A DNA stretch of 64,000 nt from an uncultured Siphonobacter sp. (GCA_913775095.1 CAJYIW010000018.1:124001-188000), one strand, 5' to 3'. Counted from the stretch's first letter, positions 1 to 9,818 are shown. The notes: generated by a model from the letters alone, not told the origin. Numbers and translations are program-made.

Positions 1-1944
1 GGCCTCCAGCACCCGATCCGTTTTATCCAGCCAGGGATACTGAAAATAGTTGGGTACGAGCCGCCAGGCATTTCCCTCACCCAGAAAAGTCGTTAAATCA
101 TAGACGCCACGCTGGGAGAAAGCGGCCTTGAACCGATGGTCGTGCCCCACGATCCAGGCCGTCAGGTAACCGGCATAACTACCGCCCGTAATCACCTGAC
201 GCGAAGTATCAGCCCAGGACTCTTTCGCGGCTTCGCTGGCCGCCCGCAGTACGTCAGAAGCCGGTCCGGTTCCCCAGTCTTTGATGTTTCCCCGTTGGAA
301 ATCAATGCCGTAACCGCCCGAACCCCGAGGATTGGCGTAAACGACTCCGTATCCTTGGGAGCAAAAGAACTGAAACTCGTGCCACATACTGGCTTCGCCG
401 GGACCCCACATGGCCGTGGGTCCCCCGTGCATGTTCAGTAATAAAGGATATTTTTTTCCGGCCTGAAGATTGGCGGGTTTCATGATCCAGTACTCTACGG
501 TCTGACCTTTTTCATTCTGAAACGTGCGTTTTTCGGGAATACTGAGGGTCTTCTTTGAAACCCATTCATTCAGATTCGTTAACTTCTGAGCGGATTGCAC
601 GGCTTTCTTCAACTCGGCTGTTGACAATTCCGCAGCCTTTCCTTTTTTAGCGGTTCCGGCTACTGAAGTCCAGTAGACTTCGTTAGGTGCCGTCACCTGC
701 GTTTTCACGAAGATGAGCTTATCGCCTTTCAGGTCAAAATCCAGAATACCGGAGTTAAAATCTGATAAGGTTTCCACTTGATTACTGCTGGCGTTGATGC
801 GGTACAGAGGTTCTCCCCCGTTCGAAGCGGCCGTGAAATACACGTATTTCGAATCCCCTGACCAGACGAAGCCCGAGGCAGCCCGATCAAAGGCAATGGG
901 CGTTGGTTTGGCTTCTCCCGTGGTATTCATGAGGTGCACCTGAGCCATATTCACGCCTTCAGCGGGCGAGGTCAGAACGACCATCTTCTTTCCGTCTTTT
1001 GAAATCGACGAAGCCATGGCCCGCTGATTCTGGGGGACGAAGAAATCTTTCTGCTCACCCGTTTCCGCTGAAATCTGAATAATCTTGCTGGTCTGCTCGC
1101 GATCCGGGTGAATCGTCGATTGCTGACCCGTGGTTGCAAACAGTATTTTCCCATCCGTACTCCAGCCCGCGGGCTGTACGGATTTAAAACCCGTGGTTAG
1201 TACTTTGGGCTGGGCTCCTTCCGCCAGGTCAACCACGCAAATGTGGCTAAACGTTAACTCGGGTTGCGTGGTGGCTTCGCCCTGAAAATTCAGGCGGTTG
1301 ATCACCTTCGCTTTTTTATCCGTTACATCCTGATCCAGAAACGCCCGGATTTCGGCTATGGACCCGTCGGGGTTCGGCTTTACTTTTGGATCAGTCTTCA
1401 GGAAGTTGTTATCCCTGAAACCGGGTTTTTCGTACGCCCACTGAGGCACCGCTTTGGCAGGATTAAACAAGCTGTCTTTCAATAGCTCGTTCATCCCCAA
1501 CCCTACGGAAAAGGCAACTTTTGACCGATCCGGCGACAGGTACGCAGCTCCGATGCCGTATTTCCAGTTGGTCAGCTGTTTCGGTTCGCCGCCTTCGAGG
1601 GATAATTGAAACAACTGTAGTTTGCCTTTCACGGGTCGCATGAACAGCAGTGTTTTTTCATCCTTCCAGATTCCGCGGCTGACGCTTTCTTCGCCCTGCG
1701 TCAACTGCCGGGCGGGGTTTTTGAAATCTGTAATCCACAAATGCGTGCGGTAGGTATATTCCCATTTTTTTTCGTCATCCGGCTGAGTAGTCTGCACGGC
1801 ATAAATGGCCTGAGAACCATTGGGCGAAAGCGAAACCCCGGAAGCGGATTTCAGACGGGTAAGGTCCGTAACAGTAATTTTTTCATTCTGGCTCCAGCCC
1901 AGATACGGCAGAACCGTAAGGATCAATAAAAATCTAAACTTCAT
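1..1944 (-). CDS. S9 family prolyl oligopeptidase-like peptidase, C-terminus cut by window edge
   Basis: Reading on the minus strand from the ATG at 1942-1944, the frame stays open for 648 codons and leaves the window. It begins with a short hydrophobic signal peptide ending near the residues GWSQ, so the enzyme is probably periplasmic. The bulk is a beta-propeller-like region with repeated SPDG/SPNG-type motifs. The nucleophile motif GGSYAG lies near residue 589 (about bases 169-186), matching family S9 acylaminoacyl/oligopeptidases. The Asp and His of the triad should lie beyond base 1. It is divergent from the sensor kinase. The substrate (peptides with an unknown preference) cannot be told from the sequence. 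Confidence 0.9.
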   Translation of the reverse strand, partial: MKFRFLLILTVLPYLGWSQNEKITVTDLTRLKSASGVSLSPNGSQAIYAVQTTQPDDEKKWEYTYRTHLWITDFKNPARQLTQGEESVSRGIWKDEKTLLFMRPVKGKLQLFQLSLEGGEPKQLTNWKYGIGAAYLSPDRSKVAFSVGLGMNELLKDSLFNPAKAVPQWAYEKPGFRDNNFLKTDPKVKPNPDGSIAEIRAFLDQDVTDKKAKVINRLNFQGEATTQPELTFSHICVVDLAEGAQPKVLTTGFKSVQPAGWSTDGKILFATTGQQSTIHPDREQTSKIIQISAETGEQKDFFVPQNQRAMASSISKDGKKMVVLTSPAEGVNMAQVHLMNTTGEAKPTPIAFDRAASGFVWSGDSKYVYFTAASNGGEPLYRINASSNQVETLSDFNSGILDFDLKGDKLIFVKTQVTAPNEVYWTSVAGTAKKGKAAELSTAELKKAVQSAQKLTNLNEWVSKKTLSIPEKRTFQNEKGQTVEYWIMKPANLQAGKKYPLLLNMHGGPTAMWGPGEASMWHEFQFFCSQGYGVVYANPRGSGGYGIDFQRGNIKDWGTGPASDVLRAASEAAKESWADTSRQVITGGSYAGYLTAWIVGHDHRFKAAFSQRGVYDLTTFLGEGNAWRLVPNYFQYPWLDKTDRVLEA

Positions 1945-2312
1945 AGGAAAGAAGAAGAGTTTACGGGTTAGGTTAGGTCCCTGATGGGTTTCTGAATAAA
2001 CCTGATGGCTAAACATACGCAGGAAAAGTGGCTTTCGGGGCGTCCGTAGATCAGATGAGAAGGGAAGACTTCGAATGAGAAGATTTTGGCTACCATTCCT
2101 GACTTTTAAGTCTTACTTTTGATAGTCGCTTAAAAACTAAAAAACAGCTCCGCAAGACAGAACTGTTTTTTCCCTTAACCAAAACTTTGTAAAAATTCTA
2201 CGGGCCAAAATTAAACCATTTCTTTCAGCCGTGCTATCCCACAGTTAGGGGGATATCTGGTAAAAAATGGGTCATTTCTCCTGATTAATGCGGGTGAATG
2301 ATCCTCCCGTGC
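1945..2312. promoter_or_regulatory. Divergent intergenic region with promoter box and leader hairpin
   Basis: This gap separates the S9 peptidase (minus) from the sensor kinase (plus). A TAnnTTTG box (TACTTTTG, 2114-2121) points toward the kinase. About 18 bases downstream an imperfect hairpin pairs AAAAAACAG (2139-2147) with CTGTTTTTT (2163-2171), ending in a T-run like an intrinsic terminator. It could be an attenuator in the kinase leader or a terminator for stray transcription. No small gene is evident. Confidence 0.4.
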
Positions 2313-5300
2313 ATGCAAAAATTACTACAATGCTTATGCTTACTCTGGCTCTGCGGAACCGGGCTTGCCCAGCCTAAACCCGTTTTGCTGGATCAATATT
2401 CGGTGAATGATGGACTTTCGCAGAGCGAGGTAACCTGCCTGTTAAAAGACCACCGGGGTTACGTCTGGATGGGTACTCAAAATGGCCTGAATCGCTTCGA
2501 CGGCCATCAGTTCTTGCATTACCACCATCAGCCTTTTCAGGCTCATAGCCTCACCAATGATTACATTCTTTCTCTGGCGGAAGACCGTCGGCACCAGCTC
2601 TGGGTGGGCACCCGGCAGGGACTGAACCGATTGGATCTGGTTACCGGACTGTTTACCCGCATCGGGGAAAGCGTGGATTCCTATAAAATTACAGCGAAGG
2701 CTCTTACGGTTGATGCCCAGGGATTCATCTGGGTAGGTACCACCAACGGGCTTTTTCGGGTCTCTCCCGGGATTGGTCAGGAGTTTGACTTTAGCCAGCT
2801 CATTCATACATCTGATTATTTTCTACCGGACCGTTCCATTCAGGCCCTGCACGTAGACCCGAACGGCTATATTTGGGTGGCTACGAATCAGGGACTGTTT
2901 CGCATCTCACCGGTAATGGATCGGAAACGCACCGTCACGCCCTGGAAAGCGTTGGGAAGTCAGGTCTACGCCATTGCTCAGGACCACCGCCACCAACTCT
3001 GGATTGGTACCGAAAAAGGCCTCAATCGGGTCGATAGTAATCTACCGAATCGCACCACACTGGAGTGGGCTTCCAGCCAGCCCGTATTGGCCCTGCTCGC
3101 CAGCCATCGGCAACAGCTTTGGGTAACGGTGGCGAATGATGGCGTATATCGCTTTGACCTGCATCAACCCGGGCAGTTCCCCATTCTGTCGCAGTGGGTG
3201 GCGGATAACCGGACCCGCAAAGGTCTTAAAAGTAACCGGGTTACCTGCCTTTTTGAAGGAGCGGATCCGAAAGAAGATGTGGTATGGATTGGCACCCGGG
3301 ATGCGGGTGCACAGGCCTTCAGCCAATCCAAAAACAATTTCCAGCACTGGGAGTCCTTCATGGGTCCTGCCTCCACCAATCAGTTGTTCCTTTCCATCTA
3401 TACCAATCGACAACAGGAATTATGGATCGGCAGTTACCACGGCCTTTACCGGATTAACCGCAATACTCTACAGGTAAAGCATTACCCCAACGCCGCCGCG
3501 GGCGAGGCCGTCAATGCGTTCCATGAGGATCATCAGGGTAACCTTTGGGTGGGAGGTGAAGAAGGTTTGTTCCGGTATAATCGTTCAGCAGACCGCTTCG
3601 AAGCCGTACCGCTGCATAAGGAAAATCTGCAGATTAAATGTTTTTTTGAAGATCGTCAGCATCAGCTCTGGATCGGAACCGATAAAGGACTCCTGAGGAG
3701 AAGTGCCAATGGAGTACTCAATCGTTTTCATTTCCACTACGACGGACCCGTTTCAACGGTTGAGTCCATCCACGAACAACCCGACGGTTCGATCTGGGTA
3801 GGCACCCTGGGCGGTCTCTTTAAAATTGACCCCCGGGGAACGGTCAGTTCGTTTTATAACCAGACCGACGATGCTCATTCGCTGCTGAGTAACGAGATTT
3901 ACGACCTGCATACGTCCCGGAATGGGCAATTCTGGATTGCCAGCAGCAAGGGCCTCAGCCGGCTGTATTTCGAAGGAGACCGGGCCCGCTTTGAGCACTT
4001 TACCGAAGAGCAGGGGCTGCCCAATAACGTCGTGTACGGATTACTCGAAGACCCGCAGGGCCGTCTGTGGATGAGTACCAATAAAGGTATTTCCCGCTTT
4101 GATCCCCGGACCAAAACGTTTCGAAATTATTCGGGTTCTGACGGTCTGTTGTCTAATGAATTTAATGTGGGGGCTTTTCACCAAAGCCAGGACGGAGAGT
4201 TTTTCTTTGGTGGCATCGGTACGCTGGTCAGCTTTCACCCCTGGCAATTAACCGAGAGCCAGTTTCTGCCTCCAATTGTACTTACCAGTTTCCGAAAATT
4301 TGAGAAGTCCTTCGCCTTTGATAGTCTGCTAGCCACCGAGAAGCGGCTGAACATCCAGTACAACGAAAACTTCATCTCCTTTGTCTATACCGCACTGGAT
4401 TTCAAGGACCCTCAGAAGAACCAGTACGCGTATAAACTGGAAGGGTTTCAGGACGACTGGAACTACGGCGGCCAGCGACGTTACCTGAGCTTTTCCAATT
4501 TAAGCCCCGGTGATTACGTGCTGAAAGTGAAGGCATCGAATGCGGATGGCATCTGGAATGAACAGAAATTACTGGAAATTCCGATTACCATCATTCCGCC
4601 CTTCTGGCAACGCTGGTGGTTTTACCTGTCCTGTGCCCTTCTGGCGGCGATTATTGCCCGCCTGTTTTATACCTACCGCCTGAGAAATCAGGTGGCTCGC
4701 CTGCTGGAGATTGAAAAAGTAAAACTGGCTGAAAACGAACGCGTACGAAAACTAGCCGCTCAGGACCTCCACGATGAATTCGGGAATACCATTACCCGCA
4801 TCTCGATGCTAACGGAAATCATCAAAACCAAACTTCCGGAAGATTCGGGCACCGTCTTACCACTGCTCACGAAAATCAGTGATAACGCCAACCGGATGTA
4901 TCAGGGAACCAAGGATTTCATCTGGGCTATTAACCCCGATCATGATAACTTATACGAAATCGCCATTCGTTTAAAAGATTTCGGAGACGACGTGCTCGAT
5001 AAAACGGACATCCGGTTTGACATTGAAGGATTATCCGAAACCCTGAAAGATTTTTCCTTACCGATGGGAGTTAGTCGCCACGTCATTTTTCTTTTTAAAG
5101 AAGCCATCAGTAATACGCTTAAACACGCTCAGGCTACGCAAACCCGCCTGATTTTTATTCACGAAAAATCCATAGCTGAAATTCAGTGGATTGACAATGG
5201 AAAAGGATTTGAATCTACTAAACGGATGACGGGAAACGGGCTGCTGAATATGGAAAGCAGGGCTCGTAAATTCAGTGGAACGGTCCAGATCATTACTCAG

Positions 5301-5354
5301 CCCGAAGGAGGAACTATTATTTCTCTGAAACTTCCGAAGCCATCCAGAAGTTAA
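2313..5354 (+). CDS. Sensor histidine kinase with two-component-regulator propellers and Y_Y_Y domain
   Basis: About 1013 residues. A signal peptide (start MQKLLQ, chosen over the in-frame ATG at 2298 because it gives a normal signal sequence) is followed by many WVGT-type propeller repeats typical of periplasmic ligand-sensing two-component propellers. A Y_Y_Y domain follows, then one membrane segment near residues 768-790. The cytoplasmic kinase is the HisKA_3/HATPase type: phospho-acceptor His near residue 820 in LHDEFGN, N box KEAISNTLKHA near 929, G1 box DNGKGF near 961, then GNGLLNM. There is no fused receiver or AraC domain, so it should signal to the LuxR-type regulator that starts about 100 bp downstream. 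The ligand is unknown. Confidence 0.93.
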   Translation: MQKLLQCLCLLWLCGTGLAQPKPVLLDQYSVNDGLSQSEVTCLLKDHRGYVWMGTQNGLNRFDGHQFLHYHHQPFQAHSLTNDYILSLAEDRRHQLWVGTRQGLNRLDLVTGLFTRIGESVDSYKITAKALTVDAQGFIWVGTTNGLFRVSPGIGQEFDFSQLIHTSDYFLPDRSIQALHVDPNGYIWVATNQGLFRISPVMDRKRTVTPWKALGSQVYAIAQDHRHQLWIGTEKGLNRVDSNLPNRTTLEWASSQPVLALLASHRQQLWVTVANDGVYRFDLHQPGQFPILSQWVADNRTRKGLKSNRVTCLFEGADPKEDVVWIGTRDAGAQAFSQSKNNFQHWESFMGPASTNQLFLSIYTNRQQELWIGSYHGLYRINRNTLQVKHYPNAAAGEAVNAFHEDHQGNLWVGGEEGLFRYNRSADRFEAVPLHKENLQIKCFFEDRQHQLWIGTDKGLLRRSANGVLNRFHFHYDGPVSTVESIHEQPDGSIWVGTLGGLFKIDPRGTVSSFYNQTDDAHSLLSNEIYDLHTSRNGQFWIASSKGLSRLYFEGDRARFEHFTEEQGLPNNVVYGLLEDPQGRLWMSTNKGISRFDPRTKTFRNYSGSDGLLSNEFNVGAFHQSQDGEFFFGGIGTLVSFHPWQLTESQFLPPIVLTSFRKFEKSFAFDSLLATEKRLNIQYNENFISFVYTALDFKDPQKNQYAYKLEGFQDDWNYGGQRRYLSFSNLSPGDYVLKVKASNADGIWNEQKLLEIPITIIPPFWQRWWFYLSCALLAAIIARLFYTYRLRNQVARLLEIEKVKLAENERVRKLAAQDLHDEFGNTITRISMLTEIIKTKLPEDSGTVLPLLTKISDNANRMYQGTKDFIWAINPDHDNLYEIAIRLKDFGDDVLDKTDIRFDIEGLSETLKDFSLPMGVSRHVIFLFKEAISNTLKHAQATQTRLIFIHEKSIAEIQWIDNGKGFESTKRMTGNGLLNMESRARKFSGTVQIITQPEGGTIISLKLPKPSRS

Positions 5355-5451
5355 TTCTTTTCCGCTTAATAAGTCATTTCTCCGATCATCCAATTTTATA
5401 GTAAAATCCCTGCCAAGTGTTCTTTATCTTTAGGGATTCTTATACAAAGCC

Positions 5452-6096
5452 ATGAATAGTACCGTATCTGCTCCTCGAACCATTAATGTATGCATTGTTG
5501 AAGATGATTCCGTCATACGTGAAGGATTTGCTCTGCTCATCAATAGTACCGCCGGTTTCCGAACCATCCACACCTATTCCAATTGCGAAGAAGCCCTTCA
5601 GCACCTCCTGGATGATGATCCGGATGTAATTCTCATGGACATTGAACTTCCGGGGATGAATGGGATTGAAGGCATTACCAAGATTAAAAAAATCAGACCT
5701 CAGACCAATATCATCGTTATTACGGTTTACGAAAATGACGATCTGGTTTTCAAGGCTTTGTGTGCGGGTGCGGGGGGTTACCTCACGAAAAACATGCCGC
5801 CAAGCCGTTTACTCGAAGCTATTCAGGAAATTCAGAACGGCGGGGCTCCCATGAGTACCAATGTGGCCCGCATGGTGGTTCAGTCCTTCCAGAAAAATCG
5901 TAACTCTCCCCTAACCTCCCGCGAAACGGAAGTGCTGGAATTACTGGCAAAAGGTAAGAGTTATTCCACCATTGCGGACGAATTATTTGTTGATAAAGAA
6001 ACCATTCGTACGCACATTAAGAATATTTACTGGAAGCTGGAAGTACATTCAAAAGCAGAGGCTATTGAAAAAGCTACCAAAGAACGTCTGATTTGA
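5452..6096 (+). CDS. LuxR/NarL-family response regulator
   Basis: 214 residues. The N-terminal receiver has acidic pair D18-D19, phospho-acceptor D63 in LMDIELPGMNG and conserved K113 in YLTK. The C-terminal LuxR-type helix-turn-helix (about residues 150-207, LTSRETEVLELL) binds DNA. It lies about 100 bp after the propeller sensor kinase on the same strand, which makes it the likely cognate partner. A bidirectional terminator follows at once. Target genes are not visible, although the divergent peptidase is an obvious candidate. Confidence 0.95.
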   Translation: MNSTVSAPRTINVCIVEDDSVIREGFALLINSTAGFRTIHTYSNCEEALQHLLDDDPDVILMDIELPGMNGIEGITKIKKIRPQTNIIVITVYENDDLVFKALCAGAGGYLTKNMPPSRLLEAIQEIQNGGAPMSTNVARMVVQSFQKNRNSPLTSRETEVLELLAKGKSYSTIADELFVDKETIRTHIKNIYWKLEVHSKAEAIEKATKERLI

Positions 6097-6105
6097 CGAT
6101 ACCCT

Positions 6106-6144
6106 AAAAAAGCCGTATAATTCTGTTCGTTATACGGCTTTTTT
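6106..6144. terminator. Bidirectional intrinsic terminator
   Basis: A perfect 15-bp stem (6106-6120 with 6130-6144, core GCCGTATAA) has an A-run on one side and a T-run on the other. It sits between two convergent genes and can serve both strands. Confidence 0.9.
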
Positions 6145-6154
6145 ATGAAAGTAG

Positions 6155-6730
6155 TCAGGATCCTATTCGTCGCTGAATCAGGCGATTTACTCCTTCAAAA
6201 AACAGCTTTGGCTTCAGGGTTCTCCAGTTAGGAATTTCTTCCAGCGTTCCACCGTAATTGATGTAATAATCCAGGTGATACTTGGTGAATTCTTCCTGAA
6301 CAAAATCCCGGAAATTGAGGGCGACTATCCAGCCATCTTCCACGTCTTCAAACCATTCGGCGTAATAATCATCGTCCGTACTTCCGTGAAAATTGAAGAC
6401 ATTTTCACCAATTAAAATGAATTTATTGATCCCTTCCGCAAGCTGTGGATCAATGACATTACGCTTAAAATGCATGATGTCATTATGCAGGGTGTCATTC
6501 CACTCCCCAAGCAATTCAATCACCGTGAAGTTTGACTCATAATCGGTGAAAAGAATCTTGCAATAAAGCGTTTCTGAACCGATTTCATCCCAATTGGGGT
6601 GAATGTAGTAATCATAAACGGTGTTTTCGTATTGCTGGTAGTTGTACTCCCGGTTATGAAAAGGCGACTGCGGATCCTCAGAGGCTATGTAATATTTCTC
6701 CCATCCGTAAAAAGGCTCGATGTCCTGCAT
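6155..6730 (-). CDS. Uncharacterized protein
   Basis: 191 residues, rich in Tyr, Asp, Glu and Trp, with no signal peptide or membrane segment, so probably cytosolic. I recognise no catalytic motif. It looks like a conserved Bacteroidota hypothetical. It is the last gene of a minus-strand run (GNAT, ChaN-like, this gene) with spacers of about 34 bp, so co-transcription is likely. The stop codon lies just beyond the shared terminator. No function is proposed. Confidence 0.75.
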   Translation of the reverse strand: MQDIEPFYGWEKYYIASEDPQSPFHNREYNYQQYENTVYDYYIHPNWDEIGSETLYCKILFTDYESNFTVIELLGEWNDTLHNDIMHFKRNVIDPQLAEGINKFILIGENVFNFHGSTDDDYYAEWFEDVEDGWIVALNFRDFVQEEFTKYHLDYYINYGGTLEEIPNWRTLKPKLFFEGVNRLIQRRIGS

Positions 6731-6763
6731 AATTCAAATCATTTATTGTTAGGCATTTATGGC

Positions 6764-7633
6764 TCAATGCGTTTTCGTCATGCTTTGTGGAACTGTAATA
6801 ATAAAATGTGCCAGGTCAGGCCTGGCTTCCTTAGGCTCCTGGACATTGGCCTCTTCCGTGGTGGCAATCGTCACAATCTTTAAAGCTGGATTCGCTTTCT
6901 TCAGGTACCAGTAAATGCCTTCGAAATTCTGACTGTGGTACGAGCCATTGATATGTAAAAAGGTTTGCCCTTTTTTCCAGTTTTTCAGAATGAAGTGACT
7001 CATGGTTGCATCCTTGATGGCCTGAGCTTTGGCCATATTTTCGGCACTGATGGAGCTTCCACTGCTGTGCATGCCACCCATTTTAGTTAATTCCGCATAA
7101 CCCGGCAGCGTTAAATCAAACGCAACGGGTAAAGGAGCTATGTTTTTCCGGGCCTCCGGACTTAGCAGCGATAACTCCTCCACGCCTTTCTTAGCAACCA
7201 GGCTCGCATATCGCCGGGGAATGTTAGTAGCAATGAAAGGAATCTGGTGAGCCTGGGCAAAATCAACGAGTGGCTTGTAATCCGTCTGGTAATTGTTCCA
7301 GACTTTCGCTTCCGCAATGAGTTGCTGTGAGGTAATCCGGTTCTGAAGGTATTCATCCAGAACAATCTGATTGTCAGATTCAAACATTTCAGCTCCCAAT
7401 ACCAGACTCGCGTTTTTGCGTTGAAACAGGTCTTTGGTCAATTCCAGTTGCAGCCAATGATCTACGGGGTTATTATGAATTTCTCCAAACAGAATAATGT
7501 CAGCTTCCGAAGCCTTTTTCAATACCTCTTCGTAACTCGAAGCCTTGAGCTGTTGATTATAAACGAGGTAGGCGGGCTTGTCGGTAAAGGCTAAACCGAT
7601 CAGAGCGGCCATTGCAAGCAGGAGACTTCTCAT
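6764..7633 (-). CDS. ChaN/Tiki-superfamily (DUF399) protein
   Basis: 289 residues with an N-terminal hydrophobic signal peptide. The motif LFGEIHNNPVDHWLQ (E51, H53) and the later HINGSYHS are the conserved metal/heme-contact signatures of the ChaN/DUF399 (haem-binding uptake, Tiki-like) family. I see no lipobox cysteine at the signal peptide end, so it may be a soluble periplasmic form. It is flanked by a GNAT and an unknown gene in a tight run. Proposed roles for this family are heme/iron handling or metalloprotease-like activity; neither can be settled here. Confidence 0.8.
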   Translation of the reverse strand: MRSLLLAMAALIGLAFTDKPAYLVYNQQLKASSYEEVLKKASEADIILFGEIHNNPVDHWLQLELTKDLFQRKNASLVLGAEMFESDNQIVLDEYLQNRITSQQLIAEAKVWNNYQTDYKPLVDFAQAHQIPFIATNIPRRYASLVAKKGVEELSLLSPEARKNIAPLPVAFDLTLPGYAELTKMGGMHSSGSSISAENMAKAQAIKDATMSHFILKNWKKGQTFLHINGSYHSQNFEGIYWYLKKANPALKIVTIATTEEANVQEPKEARPDLAHFIITVPQSMTKTH

Positions 7634-7667
7634 AACTGGAAAAGGGTATTTTAAGGAAGCGATCAGA

Positions 7668-8069
7668 TTAGCGATTACGCTCTTTTAGGTAACAAACTTC
7701 GCTGCGTTTCATTCCGATCTTCGGATAATAATCTACCGCTTTAGGGGCTGCCAGCAGAATCAGATTCGTATGCAGACCAGCTACTTCATGGGTGAGTTCC
7801 AGCAGTGTTTTTCCAATGCCCTGTTGCTGATATCGCTCATCTACGGCCAGATCTGCCAGATAGGTACAGAAACTGAAATCACTCAGGGCTCTGGAAACGC
7901 CTACTAACGTATCACCGTCCCAGGCGGTGATTAACACATCTGCCGAAACCAGCATTTGCTGCATACGTTCATCATCCTCCACGGGTCTTCGTTCGCCCAG
8001 GGTGGAACGATTTAGTACATCTATGAATTCTTCTGGCGTAATTTTTCGCTTCGTCTTGTAGTGAATCAT
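7668..8069 (-). CDS. GNAT-family N-acetyltransferase
   Basis: 133 residues from the ATG at 8067-8069 (MIHYKTKRK). An in-frame upstream ATG at 8102 would add 11 residues that do not look like family sequence. The acetyl-CoA binding motif A is seen as [17 protein letters not shown], and the C-terminal region resembles small single-domain GNATs. The substrate is unknown. It is first in a minus-strand run with the ChaN-like gene 34 bp downstream, and is divergent from the thioredoxin-like gene. Confidence 0.85.
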   Translation of the reverse strand: MIHYKTKRKITPEEFIDVLNRSTLGERRPVEDDERMQQMLVSADVLITAWDGDTLVGVSRALSDFSFCTYLADLAVDERYQQQGIGKTLLELTHEVAGLHTNLILLAAPKAVDYYPKIGMKRSEVCYLKERNR

Positions 8070-8153
8070 CTGTTTTGGTCTTATTTGTGCCTTGCCAATC
8101 AATCATTCGGTTAAGGAACAGGTTCGTCAGCTTTTAAGCAAATTTTCAAGTTC

Positions 8154-8771
8154 ATGGAAACCCCATTCTCTCTTTCTTCTGCCCGTATTGAGTCAGCGTA
8201 TAGCTATCAATCGTATCGCCAGCTCATCACCGACCTGTTAGCTTCCGGAAAAACGACCGGCCCGAAACAGTCTGAAATGCTGACTCAATACACGCAGCTC
8301 AATGTACAACGGATGCAGCGACTGGACAAAACGACCGTTCTCATGCCGGAGTTACGGGCCGCCGTTCAGGAAAACCCCAAATCCTATTACTGGCTCATCA
8401 TTACGGAAGGCTGGTGCGGCGATGCGGCCCAGATTGTGCCGGTTCTGGAACGAGTTGCTGATGCTTCCGAGGGTAAAATCCAGACGCGTTATTTTCTTCG
8501 GGATACGAATCCTGATTTTATCGACGCACACTTAACGAACGGAGGCCGGGCCATTCCCAAACTGATTATTCTGGAAAAAGAAACCCTGACTGAAGTAGCT
8601 GAATGGGGCCCCCGCCCCCAGCCTGCCCAGCAATTATACGGGTCTTTGAAAGAAGCTCAAATTCCTTTTGAAGAATTAAGTACGCAGTTACATACCTGGT
8701 ACGCGAAAGACAAAACGCTTACGTTACAGGCTGAACTTCAGCATTTACTAAAAAATCTGATGACGCTCTGA
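8154..8771 (+). CDS. Thioredoxin-family protein with a single active-site cysteine
   Basis: 205 residues, no signal peptide. The thioredoxin-like core contains TEGWCGDAAQIVP (C88) where a normal thioredoxin has WCxxC; the second cysteine is Ala. The later cis-Pro region is RAIPKLIIL. Such WCGDA proteins are a recognised bacterial thioredoxin-like family, often in Bacteroidota and Firmicutes. With one cysteine it cannot be a normal dithiol reductase; a monothiol or binding role is possible. It stands alone between divergent and codirectional neighbours. Confidence 0.85.
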   Translation: METPFSLSSARIESAYSYQSYRQLITDLLASGKTTGPKQSEMLTQYTQLNVQRMQRLDKTTVLMPELRAAVQENPKSYYWLIITEGWCGDAAQIVPVLERVADASEGKIQTRYFLRDTNPDFIDAHLTNGGRAIPKLIILEKETLTEVAEWGPRPQPAQQLYGSLKEAQIPFEELSTQLHTWYAKDKTLTLQAELQHLLKNLMTL

Positions 8772-8948
8772 AGGTGATTAACCGAAGAAGTACAATTTTC
8801 GTAGGTATCCATTTCATGGACTGGATTTCAGTTACTTGTCCGGTCAATTTTGAGCAAAAAGATTAATTCATGATGGTAATCCGGGTGTCTCGTTTTATTT
8901 TTGAAAAAAACGCCAGCCCGGCTACCTTCTTTAGGGCGAGGTTCTACT

Positions 8949-9761
8949 ATGATACGTTGGAGCGGTAAGCGACTGATTGTCAATATTTTATTATTTGGTT
9001 TATTTTTACTGGCAGCTTATTACCTGTGGTTTCCGCCCATTTGGGCCTGTCAGACGGTTCGTTTTCGAGGATTCTCTAAAATTGCTCCTTCTGTTCTGGT
9101 TAGCGACCAAACCAGCAAAGCCCGTCAGGATTCTCTGTTACAATTTGTAACTCAGGCCAATAACCGTATTCGTTCTTTCTGGGGCAATCGTCAGGGAGAA
9201 GCCACAATTATTTTCTGCTCCAATCGCGAGGAATATCAGAAATTCTGTCTCATTTACGAAGGAGCTGGCTGCAGCCTGGGAACACCCACGGGCTCCTGGA
9301 TTGTTCTGAATCCCGACGGTCTGAATGTAGACGTCATCGCTCATGAGATGTGCCACGATGAATTGTTTTCCCGTTTAGGCTGGATGAAAGCCAAGTCTTC
9401 GCTGCCCCAGTGGTTTGATGAAGGCATGGCCTTAATGGTAGATTACCGCTATTCCGACCCGGACCCTTCCCGTCGCTACATTGGGTATGTACAGGAATGG
9501 GATATTCTCACCAATCACGGCAAAACGGCTCCCCATCTTCAGGATATTGTTACCTTGAACGGCTTTTTTGGTACGCAACGTGGTCAGGCCGATCCTACCC
9601 GAACGGCTCAGTCGTACGTAACCAGTGGAAAAGAAGTTTCCCGCTGGTTAGGACTAGTCGGGCAGGATGGTTTACTTCGAATCGTTCAACAACTCAGAGA
9701 CGGGTATGACTTCGAAGATGCCTACAGCGAAATCGAACAATATCATCGTCCAAAACTTTAG
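8949..9761 (+). CDS. Membrane-anchored metallopeptidase-like protein (HExxH)
   Basis: 270 residues from ATG 8949; an upstream TTG at 8901 would only add a tail before the membrane segment. One N-terminal transmembrane helix (about residues 9-30) is followed by an extracytoplasmic domain. HEMCH at residues 132-136 plus WFDEG with E158 fit a gluzincin-type zinc site (HExxH followed by a downstream Glu), as in peptidase MA-like proteins. Family-level function is unknown, and the protease activity is inferred from the motif alone. It is followed 57 bp later by nadK. Confidence 0.7.
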   Translation: MIRWSGKRLIVNILLFGLFLLAAYYLWFPPIWACQTVRFRGFSKIAPSVLVSDQTSKARQDSLLQFVTQANNRIRSFWGNRQGEATIIFCSNREEYQKFCLIYEGAGCSLGTPTGSWIVLNPDGLNVDVIAHEMCHDELFSRLGWMKAKSSLPQWFDEGMALMVDYRYSDPDPSRRYIGYVQEWDILTNHGKTAPHLQDIVTLNGFFGTQRGQADPTRTAQSYVTSGKEVSRWLGLVGQDGLLRIVQQLRDGYDFEDAYSEIEQYHRPKL

Positions 9762-9818
9762 TGCGAAGGTAAGGTTACTGGTAGCAGTACCAAGGCTTTC
9801 AGCCCAAAGCAAGACTCC

